A stretch of 64,000 bases of DNA from Ichthyenterobacterium magnum (GCF_003610635.1 NZ_RAQJ01000001.1:992474-1056473); one strand, 5' to 3'; numbered from the stretch's first letter, positions 17,083 to 25,569 are shown. Notes: generated by a model from the sequence alone, not told the origin. A program made the numbers and translations.

Positions 17083-18060
17083 TTAATTTAAGGCTTTAAC
17101 GAGTAACCACGCATCAGCATTATGTGTTCTTTTAATTTGACGTAAAGCACGCAATGCTTCTATTCTATCAACATAGCTAGAATAAACAACTTCATGAAGA
17201 CCATATTTATTCACTCCTATTTTTCGAGCGTTGTAGCCTTTGTCTTTAAGTTGTTGTACTTTTTTATCTGAATTTTTTTCAACTCTAAAAGCGCCAGCAA
17301 CAATATGATAATTACCACTTTGCTTCTCTACAGAAAGTGTTGCAGCAGGTAATGGACTACTAATAATAAATGTAGCTTCTTGCACTTTAGCATCTAGCTG
17401 CTCATTTGCTTCTTCTTGCGCAATTTGGTTATGTGCATCAACTTTATTCACATAATAATTTGAAGCTGTAAAACCACCAATTGTAAGTGCAATTAAAGCT
17501 ACAGCAGCATATTTTAAGTATGGTCTTTTAGTTGTTGAGCCTGCCCAAATTGTTGCTGAGCTTGTCGAAGCACGTTTTTCAGGTGTAATAGCTACAGGAA
17601 TTGCTTCCTCAAGTGCTTCAACGTTTTCTTTGTAAACTTCTCGAGCAATATTTTGCGACACAAATTGAGATAACCCAAAAGCATCAGTTAAATAATTAAC
17701 ATGATAAGAAGGCGTAAATACAATCTTTCCTTCAGTATTCAATAGCATTTCTCCAATGTTGTTAAACGTTAGGGTTTCGCCTTGTATTAAATATGATTTT
17801 ACAGATTTAACGTGTTTTGCAAGTTTTTTAACTGCAACTTCATATGGGATTTTTTCAATTTCAGCAATGTAGCTAGATAATAAACCATCATTGTGTTGTA
17901 ATTGCTCATTAAATGACAACACTTTTTTGGGAGGATAAAAAGAGTTAGTTGTCTCGTGTACTTTTGCAGAAACACGTTCTGTTAAAAACGCTCCAAATTC
18001 AGGAACAGTAACACAGTCATATCTATATAATAAATCGCTTATGTAAGTTTCTAATTGCAT
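17083..18060 (-). CDS. HU-like/CCDC81 and SPOR domain membrane protein
   Basis: A 325-residue inner-membrane protein. Residues about 1-60 and 65-135 resemble the paired HU-type domains of the HU-CCDC81 family; one membrane helix (about 182-203) is followed by a periplasmic region and a C-terminal SPOR domain (about 250-325, beginning N-Y-H-I-V-A-G-A-F). SPOR domains bind denuded peptidoglycan at division sites, and HU-type domains face the cytosol, so a role at the septum is plausible but inferred. The linker (about 160-175) is encoded by a copy of the dispersed TGAGCTTGTCGAA repeat. A TAACTTTG box lies five bases ahead of the ATG. Confidence 0.83.
   Translation of the reverse strand: MQLETYISDLLYRYDCVTVPEFGAFLTERVSAKVHETTNSFYPPKKVLSFNEQLQHNDGLLSSYIAEIEKIPYEVAVKKLAKHVKSVKSYLIQGETLTFNNIGEMLLNTEGKIVFTPSYHVNYLTDAFGLSQFVSQNIAREVYKENVEALEEAIPVAITPEKRASTSSATIWAGSTTKRPYLKYAAVALIALTIGGFTASNYYVNKVDAHNQIAQEEANEQLDAKVQEATFIISSPLPAATLSVEKQSGNYHIVAGAFRVEKNSDKKVQQLKDKGYNARKIGVNKYGLHEVVYSSYVDRIEALRALRQIKRTHNADAWLLVKALN
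17554..17572. repeat. Dispersed dyad repeat inside the HU/SPOR gene
   Basis: TGCTGAGCTTGTCGAAGCA, a TGC..GCA-ended copy of the element seen at 4838 and 12646, lies in frame in the coding sequence, encoding roughly R-A-S-T-S-S-A on the minus strand. A degenerate second core (TTGAGCCTGCCCAA) lies just before it at 17535-17548. Confidence 0.65.
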
Positions 18061-18065
18061 AAAAA

Positions 18066-18073
18066 CAAAGTTA
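18066..18073 (-). promoter_or_regulatory. -7 promoter box of the HU/SPOR gene
   Basis: TAACTTTG on the minus strand ends five bases before the ATG, so transcription would start at or next to the start codon (a leaderless or near-leaderless message). The nearest TTG is 26 bases upstream, outside usual spacing. Confidence 0.35.
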
Positions 18074-18164
18074 ATTTTTTTTGATTACGAATAAAAATTC
18101 AACCTAACTATTTATTAACATCATAAAAAGTAGTTTCTTGTAGACTCAAAATCAAATTTTTACA

Positions 18165-19268
18165 ATGACTGAGGATGAATTACTTTATGTTTTAGCGCTG
18201 CAGCATATCCCAAAAATTGGAGATATTACTGCTAAGAAGCTAATTAATTATTGTGGTTCTGCAGAAGCAGTTTTAAAAGAAAAGAAAGCAAACCTGCTTA
18301 AAATAGATGGTATTGGCACTATAACTTTAAATGATTTGCATAGTAAAATTCACCTTGAAGAAGCAGAAAAAGAATTGCTATTTATTAAAGAAAACGATAT
18401 AGAGTGTTTGTATTTTGCAGATAATGAATATCCTGAAAAATTAAAACACTGTATTGATGGACCTGTTTTAATGTTTCAGTCAGGACAAGTTAATTTAAAA
18501 CAACAACGAATTATTAGTATTGTTGGTGCTCGAAAAATTACAACTTACGGAATTGCTTTTTGTGAAAAACTTGTTGAAGCGTTAAAACCTTTTAATCCAG
18601 TTATTGTATCTGGTTTTGCTTACGGAACAGATATCACTGCGCAAAAAGCAGCTATAAAGAATGATTTACAAACTATTGGTTGTTTAGCTCATGGGCTAAA
18701 TCAAATTTATCCATCTGTACATAAAAAGTATGTTGCTCAAGTTGAAAAAAATGGAGGCTTTTTAACAGACTTTTGGAGTACTGATACATTTGACAGGAAT
18801 AATTTTTTAAAACGAAATAGAATTATAGCTGGACTTAGCGAAGCTACAATTGTTATTGAGTCTGCCGAAAAAGGTGGAAGCTTAGTAACTGCAGATATTG
18901 CAAATTCGTACAATAGAGATGTATTTGCTGTTCCTGGCCGTACAACAGATAGCCAAAGTATTGGTTGTAATAATTTAATTAAGCATCAAAAAGCACATGT
19001 GTTATCAAATCCTTTAGATGTGCCTTATATTTTAAATTGGAAACTAGAAGACAGTAAACAACCAGTAGTACAAAAGCAATTGTTTGTTGAACTAGATACT
19101 GAAGAAAAATTAATTTATAATTATCTTAAAACTAACAATAAACAATTGTTAGATGTTATTGCATTAGAGTGTCAATTACCAATATTTAAAGTAGCAAGCG
19201 TACTATTAAATATGGAATTAAAAGGTGTGATTAGGCCATTACCTGGAAAACTATTTGAACTTGTTTAA
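18165..19268 (+). CDS. dprA: DNA-processing protein DprA
   Basis: A 367-residue DprA/Smf protein that loads RecA onto incoming single-stranded DNA during transformation. The N-terminal helical SAM/HhH-like part (about 1-75) includes I-P-K-I-G and I-D-G-I-G turns; the Rossmann core (about 80-290) carries V-G-A-R-K-x-T-x-Y-G, V-S-G-F-A-Y-G-T-D and the A-E-K-G-G-S-L-V-T-A motif; a winged-helix tail (about 305-367) follows. Length and order are normal. It is divergent from the HU/SPOR gene. Other competence genes are not in the window. Confidence 0.95.
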   Translation: MTEDELLYVLALQHIPKIGDITAKKLINYCGSAEAVLKEKKANLLKIDGIGTITLNDLHSKIHLEEAEKELLFIKENDIECLYFADNEYPEKLKHCIDGPVLMFQSGQVNLKQQRIISIVGARKITTYGIAFCEKLVEALKPFNPVIVSGFAYGTDITAQKAAIKNDLQTIGCLAHGLNQIYPSVHKKYVAQVEKNGGFLTDFWSTDTFDRNNFLKRNRIIAGLSEATIVIESAEKGGSLVTADIANSYNRDVFAVPGRTTDSQSIGCNNLIKHQKAHVLSNPLDVPYILNWKLEDSKQPVVQKQLFVELDTEEKLIYNYLKTNNKQLLDVIALECQLPIFKVASVLLNMELKGVIRPLPGKLFELV

Positions 19269-19341
19269 AGAATTGTAACGATAGTGTGTAAGTGTTATTT
19301 TATAATAAGTATAGTAGGTAAGCTACTCATTTTCTTTATTA

Positions 19342-19821
19342 TTAACTAACTAAATACTTTTCAATAACATCTTTTAACTCATTGTGTTTTTGGGTTCCAA
19401 TGACGAATTTTTTTCCGTTAGTTAATTCTAAAGCAAGCCCTTTATTACCATTTATATTGTATACAGTTCCATACGTACTTCCTAGTCTAATTCCATATCC
19501 TACAAAACCATAATTTACAATTTTTGCAGATTTTAATTCGTTCCATTTTATTTCCTTTTTTATGAATGGAACGAATCTCATTTTTATTCCATCATTATTA
19601 ATTTGGGTAATTAATGTTATATAATAAGTGAAGTATATAAATCCAAAAATAAATATTGAAAAAATGATAATTCCTATATTCGACATTGGTTTGTCTCCAA
19701 ATGGTTCTTTAAGAATTAGCTGTTTAACAATTCCAAAAACAGTAAATAACCCAAGTCCGATTAAAATCAACCAAATCCACCATTGCGTGAATTTTTGTTT
19801 CTCTACGAACTGAATTTTCAT
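19342..19821 (-). CDS. Hypothetical membrane protein with two helices and a PH-like tail
   Basis: A 159-residue protein with two membrane helices (about 13-35 and 48-71) and a soluble C-terminal part (about 75-159) of alternating strands (I-K-W-N-E-L-K-S-A-K-I then L-E-L-T-N-G-K-K-F-V-I-G-T-Q) ending in an amphipathic helix, the pattern of bacterial PH-like domains. I recognise no specific function. It ends convergently with dprA and starts 18 bases after the trpS stop, so it may be cotranscribed with trpS. Confidence 0.68.
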   Translation of the reverse strand: MKIQFVEKQKFTQWWIWLILIGLGLFTVFGIVKQLILKEPFGDKPMSNIGIIIFSIFIFGFIYFTYYITLITQINNDGIKMRFVPFIKKEIKWNELKSAKIVNYGFVGYGIRLGSTYGTVYNINGNKGLALELTNGKKFVIGTQKHNELKDVIEKYLVS

Positions 19822-19839
19822 GTTATTTATTAGTAAAAT

Positions 19840-20808
19840 TTAATAACCTACTTTTTCTCTTACACGTTTTAAAACATTGTTAGCAACAGTTTTTGCTTTA
19901 TTAGCACCAATGGCTAATACATCGTCTATTTCGTTGAGGTTGTTCATATAATAATTATAACGTTCACGTTGTGGGGCAAATTTTTCAAGTATTAGCTCAA
20001 ATAAAGCTTGTTTTGCATGGCCGTAACCGTAACCACCTTTTTCGTAATTAACTTTCATGGTATTAATTTTATTTTCTGAAGCTAATAGTTTGTACAGGGC
20101 AAAACAGTTGCAAGTTTTCCAATCTTTTGGGTCTTCTAGCGGTGTGCTATCCGTTTCAATAGACATGATTTGTTTACGTAATTTTTTGTCGTCTAAAAAA
20201 ATATTGATAGTATTACCTCTACTTTTACTCATTTTTTGACCATCTGTTCCAGGGATTAATTTAGTCGATTCTTGAACTTTTCCTTCTGGCAACACAAAAG
20301 TGTCTCCCATTTTATTATGAAAACGAGAAGCGACATCTCTGGTTATCTCAATATGTTGTAATTGATCTTTTCCAACAGGAATAATTTCAGCATCATATAA
20401 TAATATATCGGCAGCCATTAACATTGGGTATAAAAATAAGCCAGCATTAACATCTTCTAATCGATCAGCCTTGTCTTTAAAACTATGAGCAAGAGTTAAG
20501 CGTTGATAAGGGAAAAAACAACTTAAATACCAAGATAACTCAGTTACTTGCGGAATATCACTTTGTCTATAAAAGACTGTTTTTTCAACATCTAATCCAA
20601 ACGCTAACCAAGTAGCAGCAACAGAATAGGTACTATAACGTAACGTTGCTGCATCTTTAATTTGCGTAAGTGTATGCATATTAGCAATAAACAAAAACGA
20701 ATCGTTAGTATCGTTTTTTGATATTTCGATAGCGGGTTGTATTGCGCCTAAAATATTTCCTAAATGAGGTGTTCCTGTACTTTGAATTCCTGTAAGTATT
20801 CTTGCCAT
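19840..20808 (-). CDS. trpS: Tryptophanyl-tRNA synthetase
   Basis: A class I aminoacyl-tRNA synthetase that charges tRNA-Trp; 322 residues from the chosen start. The HIGH-type motif is T-G-T-P-H-L-G-N (about 10-17) and the KMSKS motif is intact (G-Q-K-M-S-K-S-R-G-N, near residue 192). The ATG at 20808 gives the usual M-A-R-I-L-T-G-I-Q-S-T-G start; an upstream in-frame TTG at 20820 would add M-G-N-I and lies in a hairpin. A TACCTTTG box lies about 55 bases upstream. Confidence 0.96.
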   Translation of the reverse strand: MARILTGIQSTGTPHLGNILGAIQPAIEISKNDTNDSFLFIANMHTLTQIKDAATLRYSTYSVAATWLAFGLDVEKTVFYRQSDIPQVTELSWYLSCFFPYQRLTLAHSFKDKADRLEDVNAGLFLYPMLMAADILLYDAEIIPVGKDQLQHIEITRDVASRFHNKMGDTFVLPEGKVQESTKLIPGTDGQKMSKSRGNTINIFLDDKKLRKQIMSIETDSTPLEDPKDWKTCNCFALYKLLASENKINTMKVNYEKGGYGYGHAKQALFELILEKFAPQRERYNYYMNNLNEIDDVLAIGANKAKTVANNVLKRVREKVGY

Positions 20809-20811
20809 AAT

Positions 20812-20833
20812 ATTTCCCAAGAAAATGGGAATC
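20812..20833. repeat. Inverted-repeat element at the trpS start
   Basis: TTCCCA (20814-20819) and TGGGAA (20826-20831) with a short A-rich loop, resembling the ATTCCCG..CGGGAAT element at 16444. It ends five bases before the trpS ATG and would form a hairpin in the trpS leader. Confidence 0.5.
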
Positions 20834-20863
20834 TTTTTTAATTCAACTTAATTCTTATAGTCG

Positions 20864-20871
20864 CAAAGGTA
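20864..20871 (-). promoter_or_regulatory. -7 promoter box of trpS
   Basis: TACCTTTG followed by CG on the minus strand, matching TAnnTTTG; the expected leader is about 50 bases and contains the 20814-20831 hairpin. No clear -33 TTG at normal spacing. Confidence 0.5.
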
Positions 20872-20893
20872 ATTTTTTTACACAAAATTTAAG

Positions 20894-20901
20894 TAGTTTT
20901 G
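20894..20901 (+). promoter_or_regulatory. -7 promoter box of the acyltransferase gene
   Basis: TAGTTTTG matches TAnnTTTG. Transcription would start about seven bases later, at or beside the ATG at 20908. It overlaps the alternative TTG start codon at 20899. Confidence 0.4.
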
Positions 20902-20907
20902 AAGCGC

Positions 20908-21648
20908 ATGATTGTATTTAAATATATCTTTTGGGTTTTGTATCGCATATGGTTCTATATTCTTGTAGCATTACCTATTCTTATTTTATTTCCGCTACTT
21001 GTCATTTCAATTTTAAAGGAGTCTTGGTATCCTTTCTTTTTTAAGCTTGCTCGTTTTTGGGCAAAATTTATTTTAGTTGGTATGGGTTTTAATACCAAGA
21101 TAAAACGAGAACAAATTCCAGAACCTAACAAAAGCTATATGTTTGTTGCTAACCACACATCTATGGCAGATATTATGCTTATGCTGGTTGCGGTTAAGAA
21201 TCCTTTTGTTTTTGTTGGAAAAAAAGAATTGGCAAAAATCCCTTTATTTGGGTTTTTCTATAAGCGTACAAGTATTTTGGTTGATAGAAGCAGCGCAAAG
21301 AGTAGGCAAGCAGTTTTCTTGCGCGCACAAAGGCGACTTAAGCAAGGCATGAGTATTTGTATTTTTCCAGAAGGCGGCGTTCCTGAAGAACAGATTGCTT
21401 TAGACAAGTTTAAAGATGGTGCTTTTAGAATGGCAATTAATCATCAAATACAGATTGTTCCAATTACATTTATAGATAATAAAAAGCGTTTTTCTTATAC
21501 ATTTTTTAGTGGTGGTCCTGGGAGAATGCGAGTGAAAATTCATAAGTTTATAAATACTGAAGGGTTGAAAGTTGAAGATACAAAGCAGCTTAATAAAGAG
21601 GTAAGAGACATCGTACTAAAAACTCTCACTCTCACAAAGACAAAGTAA
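20908..21648 (+). CDS. plsC: 1-acyl-sn-glycerol-3-phosphate acyltransferase
   Basis: A 246-residue membrane-bound acyltransferase that makes phosphatidic acid from lysophosphatidate. After an N-terminal hydrophobic region (about 1-30) come N-H-T-S-M-A-D (the N-H-x4-D catalytic motif, near 77-83), G-K-K-E-L-A-K-I-P, and F-P-E-G-G (near 152-156), with V-P-I-T-F further on. Length is standard. An in-frame TTG at 20899 would add three residues, but it coincides with a TAGTTTTG promoter box, so I prefer the ATG. A perfect 14-bp hairpin follows the gene. Confidence 0.9.
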   Translation: MIVFKYIFWVLYRIWFYILVALPILILFPLLVISILKESWYPFFFKLARFWAKFILVGMGFNTKIKREQIPEPNKSYMFVANHTSMADIMLMLVAVKNPFVFVGKKELAKIPLFGFFYKRTSILVDRSSAKSRQAVFLRAQRRLKQGMSICIFPEGGVPEEQIALDKFKDGAFRMAINHQIQIVPITFIDNKKRFSYTFFSGGPGRMRVKIHKFINTEGLKVEDTKQLNKEVRDIVLKTLTLTKTK

Positions 21649-21666
21649 GAAAAATCCCAAAAACAA

Positions 21667-21683
21667 TTACGGAAAAACCGTAA
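21667..21683. promoter_or_regulatory. 17-bp palindrome, copy 1
   Basis: TTACGGAAAAACCGTAA: 6-bp arms around five A. The identical sequence occurs at 39879-39895 and, reversed, at 44924-44940. Here it lies 120 bases before the small secreted protein gene at 21804 and 18 bases after plsC, with a terminator hairpin in between. Confidence 0.6.
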
Positions 21684-21702
21684 CAAATTAACTATTAACT
21701 AC

Positions 21703-21742
21703 TTAAAAGTGTTAAATATTGATGTTTAACACTTTTAATTTT
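21703..21742 (+). terminator. Terminator after plsC
   Basis: TTAAAAGTGTTAAA (21703-21716), 8-base loop, TTTAACACTTTTAA (21725-21738), then TTTTG. A perfect 14-bp, AT-rich stem. Confidence 0.7.
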
Positions 21743-21803
21743 GTTAATAGTCTTTTTTTTTTCACATTTGATGTAATACTAACCTTATAAATTTTATTTT
21801 ATT

Positions 21804-22100
21804 ATGAAAAAATTTCTTGTTTTATTTGTTATGGCATTCTTTTTGTTTTCCTTTTCAAGTACTGGTGAAAATAATAACATTGAAAGTAAACAAAATATGC
21901 TATTTCAACTACAATCTTGTTGTACAGCTAGTGTGACTTACAATGGAAGAGTTGTTAAAACATTTACTAATTGTATTTCTGGAATTGGACCAGCAGCGGT
22001 ATCTCTCGCATGTTCAATTTCAACAAATGAAGCAGAAGACTATATTGCAAATGCACAAGCTGCTATTGAGGCTTTAAACAACGCCTTAAAGGAATTTTAA
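21804..22100 (+). CDS. Small secreted four-cysteine protein, function unknown
   Basis: A 98-residue protein with a Sec signal peptide (basic start, hydrophobic 4-17; probable cleavage near residue 20) and no lipobox. The mature part of about 75 residues has four cysteines (39, 40, 57, 70), enough for two disulfides, and an Ala-rich amphipathic C-terminal helix (about 75-98). I do not recognise a family. It starts the AT-rich module with a GLPGLI protein (10 bases downstream) and a large outer-membrane protein, downstream of palindrome copy 1. Context suggests a secreted product or periplasmic partner of that outer-membrane protein; that is inference. Confidence 0.65.
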   Translation: MKKFLVLFVMAFFLFSFSSTGENNNIESKQNMLFQLQSCCTASVTYNGRVVKTFTNCISGIGPAAVSLACSISTNEAEDYIANAQAAIEALNNALKEF

Positions 22101-22110
22101 AAATTGAAGT

Positions 22111-22848
22111 ATGAAGTTTAAAATATGCTTTTTTTTAATGTTTTCTATGCTGTGTTATGGTCAGAATAATAGTACATTAAATATTGAATATAGTTATTCA
22201 ACTAAATTAGAAGGTACATATTCTAGAATAACTATTAATTCTACTTTAATTGCAAATCAAATACATTCTATATATGAAATGAACTTTAATGAAAACAATA
22301 AAGAAACTCTTAGCCAAGAAAGTGGAGAGGAAGGAACTGTTTATAATATAAAGTCAAAAGTAAACCCTAAAATTTATAAAGATTTAAAAAGTAAAAACAT
22401 TTATAGTGTTGAATTAATAGGCTTAAAACCCTTTATTGTTAGAGACACTATGGCTGTATTTAAGTGGAACTTCCTTACTGAATATAAATCTATTTTGGGA
22501 TATAAATGTCAAAAAGCCAATGTGAATTATAGAGGGCGAGATTATGTCGCTTATTTTACTACGGAACTACCATTTAATGCTGGGCCATGGAAGTTTTCAG
22601 GCTTACCAGGAGTTATCTTAGAAGTTGCATCTTTGGATAATGTTTTTGAAATTAAAGCTAATAAAATTCAACTTAAAAATGAAGCTACAAATCTTCATAG
22701 ACCTAACTTAAAAAATCTATCGATAACTTGGAATGATTATATTAAAGAGTATAATAAGAAATATAATGAATTATTATATTATACGAGCCCAAATGGAGGA
22801 ACAAGTTCTTTACCAAAACGACAAATTGAAGTATTAGTTGAAGAATAA
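22111..22848 (+). CDS. GLPGLI family secreted protein
   Basis: A 245-residue exported protein with a signal peptide (about 1-17, ending C-Y-G-Q) and the hallmark motif F-S-G-L-P-G-V-I-L-E near residues 164-173, preceded by G-P-W-K. It belongs to the Bacteroidota GLPGLI family, whose members are commonly encoded beside TonB-receptor-like outer-membrane proteins. Biochemical role is unknown. It overlaps the following gene by 11 bases, implying coupled translation. The AT content of this gene and its neighbours is markedly higher than that of the atp or hem genes. Confidence 0.88.
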   Translation: MKFKICFFLMFSMLCYGQNNSTLNIEYSYSTKLEGTYSRITINSTLIANQIHSIYEMNFNENNKETLSQESGEEGTVYNIKSKVNPKIYKDLKSKNIYSVELIGLKPFIVRDTMAVFKWNFLTEYKSILGYKCQKANVNYRGRDYVAYFTTELPFNAGPWKFSGLPGVILEVASLDNVFEIKANKIQLKNEATNLHRPNLKNLSITWNDYIKEYNKKYNELLYYTSPNGGTSSLPKRQIEVLVEE

Positions 22849-25489
22849 AACAGAAGCATATTTATTTAATAGTAGAACCATAATATCAATTATGGTTCTA
22901 TTTTTTTTATTAAAAACAACGTGTTTTTCACAACATACTATAAAAGGAGTAGTTACAGAGAAAGTAACAAATCAAATAATTCCTTTTGTAAATATTTTAG
23001 TAAAAACGCAAGAAGGGAATCTTATTGATTTTACTTCAACTAACGAAAGTGGATACTATTCTATTGAAATGCCAAAAAAAGTAGACTCTTTACGTATTGA
23101 AACTTCAATTATTAGCCATTTACCAAAAAGTGAATTACTTATTTTAGAGAAAAGTAAAAATAAGTATACCTTAAATTTTAGTTTACAACAAAGACTCACC
23201 GAATTAGATGAAGTTTATATTGAAAGTGAAAAAAAACCCATAATAGTAAAGAAAGATACTACAATCTATAATCTTATAGAATTTAAAGATGGAAGTGAAC
23301 GTGTTGTTGAAGATTTACTAAAAAAACTTCCAGGAATTATAGTAGAAGACAGTGGTTTAATAAAATTTAAAGGTAAACAAGTTACTAGAGTACTACTAGA
23401 TGGAGATAACTTATTTAACGAAAACTATTCAGTAGGCACAAAAAATATAGATTCTGAAATAGTAGAAAGCGTACAAGCAATTGAAGATTACAATACAAAC
23501 CCATTGCTAAAAGGTATTAAAAGCTCTCAAGATGTTGCGGTTAATTTAATGCTAAAAAAAGGGGTTACGGATATTTCTGGAAACGCAGAGATTGGTTTAG
23601 GCATAGAAAACAAAAAGTATTTAAAAACCAATGTTATTTCTGTATCAAAAAAACTAAAAGGGTTTTCTACATTAAGTTACAATAATATTGGAGAAAATTA
23701 TAGCCCTTATAATTTTTTATCAAATACTTTTGACTTATCAAAAGCTAATGAAATTAACCAAAGAACTTCCAATTTGGTCAGTAATAATGCATTTAACTCA
23801 GCCTTGCCTGATAATAGAACCAGAGTTAACAATAATGTTTTTGGAAGCCTTAATTCGCTATTTAAATTTAATAAAAAAACCTCTTTTAAGCTTAATTACA
23901 ATATTTTCAAGGATAAATTAATTAGAAATGAATCTATAAGTACTATTTATAATTTTGATAATGAACAGATAAATATTTCAAACCAAAAGAGTATTAGTAA
24001 GAGACCATTAATACATACTTTTGAGTATGATTTAATATATGAAATTAATAAAAAATCACGTTTGACTTCTATAGGAAAATTAGATTCTCAAAATATTAAA
24101 AACACATCAAGTGGATTTAATAATAATAATAGTTTTGATAATATTATAGAAAGTGAAGATTTGTTTTTAAAAAATGATTTAGAGTATACATATCGTATTA
24201 ATAATAGTAATGTTTTTCAAATCTCGACAAATATTTCGACAAATAAAATCCCTCAAAATGTCAATGTATTAAATGAAATAAATAATTTAAAACAAAACAT
24301 TAATTTTAAAAAGAACAAGTTTGAAATACAATCTTCTTTGTTGTCTAAAACCCCAAAGGGTGAATATTCAATTTCTTTAGGATATGATTTTATAGAAAAT
24401 TTCGTTAATTCAAGTTTACAAGGATCTAATATTAATAACCAGTTATTATCAAACAATATTTACTATAAACTATCTGTGCCTTATGCGGATTTTAGATATC
24501 AACTTAGAATTAATAAATGGCAATTTATAGCCAACTTAAGCAATAGATTATTTAATGTAATGCTAGATGATGTTAATTTAGACACAAATTTAAATATATC
24601 TACTTTTGTTACTTACCCATCAATATCTATAAACTATTTTTTTAATAGTAAAGCTAACTTTTATACAGATTATAGATTATCTAACCAAGTACCACAACCC
24701 AATACTGTTTTTTCTGGTTTAATTTTAACAAACAATAGAGCTTATTTAAATAACGATTTTAAATTTAAGCTGTTTAATAATCATTCATCTACTTTAGGTT
24801 ATAGAATAAATGATTTTTACAATCTATTTCAATTTAATATTTATGCGTCTTATAATTTTAGTAAGTATGGTTTAATTAATAAATTTAATGTAAATGAGAA
24901 TACTGATTTTTACACATCGATAGTTGATATTACAAATAATAAAAATTTAAATTTCGGATTGAATTTTGAAAAGTATTTACACTTTTTAAAATCTACAATT
25001 AACATAAACAGTTCTTATTCTATTAGTAAATATCAAAATATAATTAATACTTCTGGATTAAGAAAAAATGAAAGTAAATCTCTGTTAGGAGAGTTTCATA
25101 TTAGAACAGGACTAAAAGGCTCATTTAACCTTGAGAATAAAGCACTTTTTATCAATAATACTTTTAGTACAACTAATGCTACATCAAATGTATTTGCAAC
25201 TTTTCAAAATGATTTTAAAATAAAGTATAATAAAAAAGGGTTTAATTTTATTATTAATAGCCAATATTTTAATCCAAATTTAAACTCTAATATTTCAGGC
25301 GATTTCTTTTTAGATGCCTTGGTTAGATATAAAACAAAAAAAGGTAAAATAGAATACCAAATTAAAGCTAACAATTTACTTAATAACCAAATTTATCAAA
25401 ATATAAATACTTCAGATTTTTCAAGGTCAGTTTTTCAACATAATTTACAAGAAAGGTTTATGCTTTTATCAGTTCAATTCAAATTTTAG
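22838..25489 (+). CDS. TonB-dependent-receptor-like outer-membrane protein
   Basis: An 883-residue outer-membrane beta-barrel protein: signal region ending T-C-F-S-Q (about residue 32), a carboxypeptidase-regulatory-like beta-sandwich (about 33-120), a plug-like domain (about 140-245, with V-E-D-L-L-K-K-L-P-G-I and V-L-L-D-G-D-N-L-F) and a long Asn-rich barrel ending in V-Q-F-K-F. This is the type normally paired with GLPGLI proteins. The start is a TTG overlapping the upstream gene; the later ATG (22892) would remove the basic part of the signal peptide. Asn/Ile/Lys-rich composition and very high AT suggest either low constraint or acquisition. Likely cargo is unknown. Confidence 0.82.
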   Translation: MKNKTEAYLFNSRTIISIMVLFFLLKTTCFSQHTIKGVVTEKVTNQIIPFVNILVKTQEGNLIDFTSTNESGYYSIEMPKKVDSLRIETSIISHLPKSELLILEKSKNKYTLNFSLQQRLTELDEVYIESEKKPIIVKKDTTIYNLIEFKDGSERVVEDLLKKLPGIIVEDSGLIKFKGKQVTRVLLDGDNLFNENYSVGTKNIDSEIVESVQAIEDYNTNPLLKGIKSSQDVAVNLMLKKGVTDISGNAEIGLGIENKKYLKTNVISVSKKLKGFSTLSYNNIGENYSPYNFLSNTFDLSKANEINQRTSNLVSNNAFNSALPDNRTRVNNNVFGSLNSLFKFNKKTSFKLNYNIFKDKLIRNESISTIYNFDNEQINISNQKSISKRPLIHTFEYDLIYEINKKSRLTSIGKLDSQNIKNTSSGFNNNNSFDNIIESEDLFLKNDLEYTYRINNSNVFQISTNISTNKIPQNVNVLNEINNLKQNINFKKNKFEIQSSLLSKTPKGEYSISLGYDFIENFVNSSLQGSNINNQLLSNNIYYKLSVPYADFRYQLRINKWQFIANLSNRLFNVMLDDVNLDTNLNISTFVTYPSISINYFFNSKANFYTDYRLSNQVPQPNTVFSGLILTNNRAYLNNDFKFKLFNNHSSTLGYRINDFYNLFQFNIYASYNFSKYGLINKFNVNENTDFYTSIVDITNNKNLNFGLNFEKYLHFLKSTININSSYSISKYQNIINTSGLRKNESKSLLGEFHIRTGLKGSFNLENKALFINNTFSTTNATSNVFATFQNDFKIKYNKKGFNFIINSQYFNPNLNSNISGDFFLDALVRYKTKKGKIEYQIKANNLLNNQIYQNINTSDFSRSVFQHNLQERFMLLSVQFKF

Positions 25490-25494
25490 CAATT

Positions 25495-25528
25495 AAAAAG
25501 CTGCTCTTGCAGAGAGCAGCTTTTTTTT
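25495..25528 (+). terminator. Terminator after the outer-membrane protein gene
   Basis: GCTGCTC (25500-25506) pairs with GAGCAGC (25514-25520), extended by A5/T5, then a run of eight T. Strong stem; could also serve the minus-strand gene ending at 25570. Confidence 0.88.
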
Positions 25529-25569
25529 GTATTGCGTATTTGCAATAACTATCTAACCAACTAAAAAAC

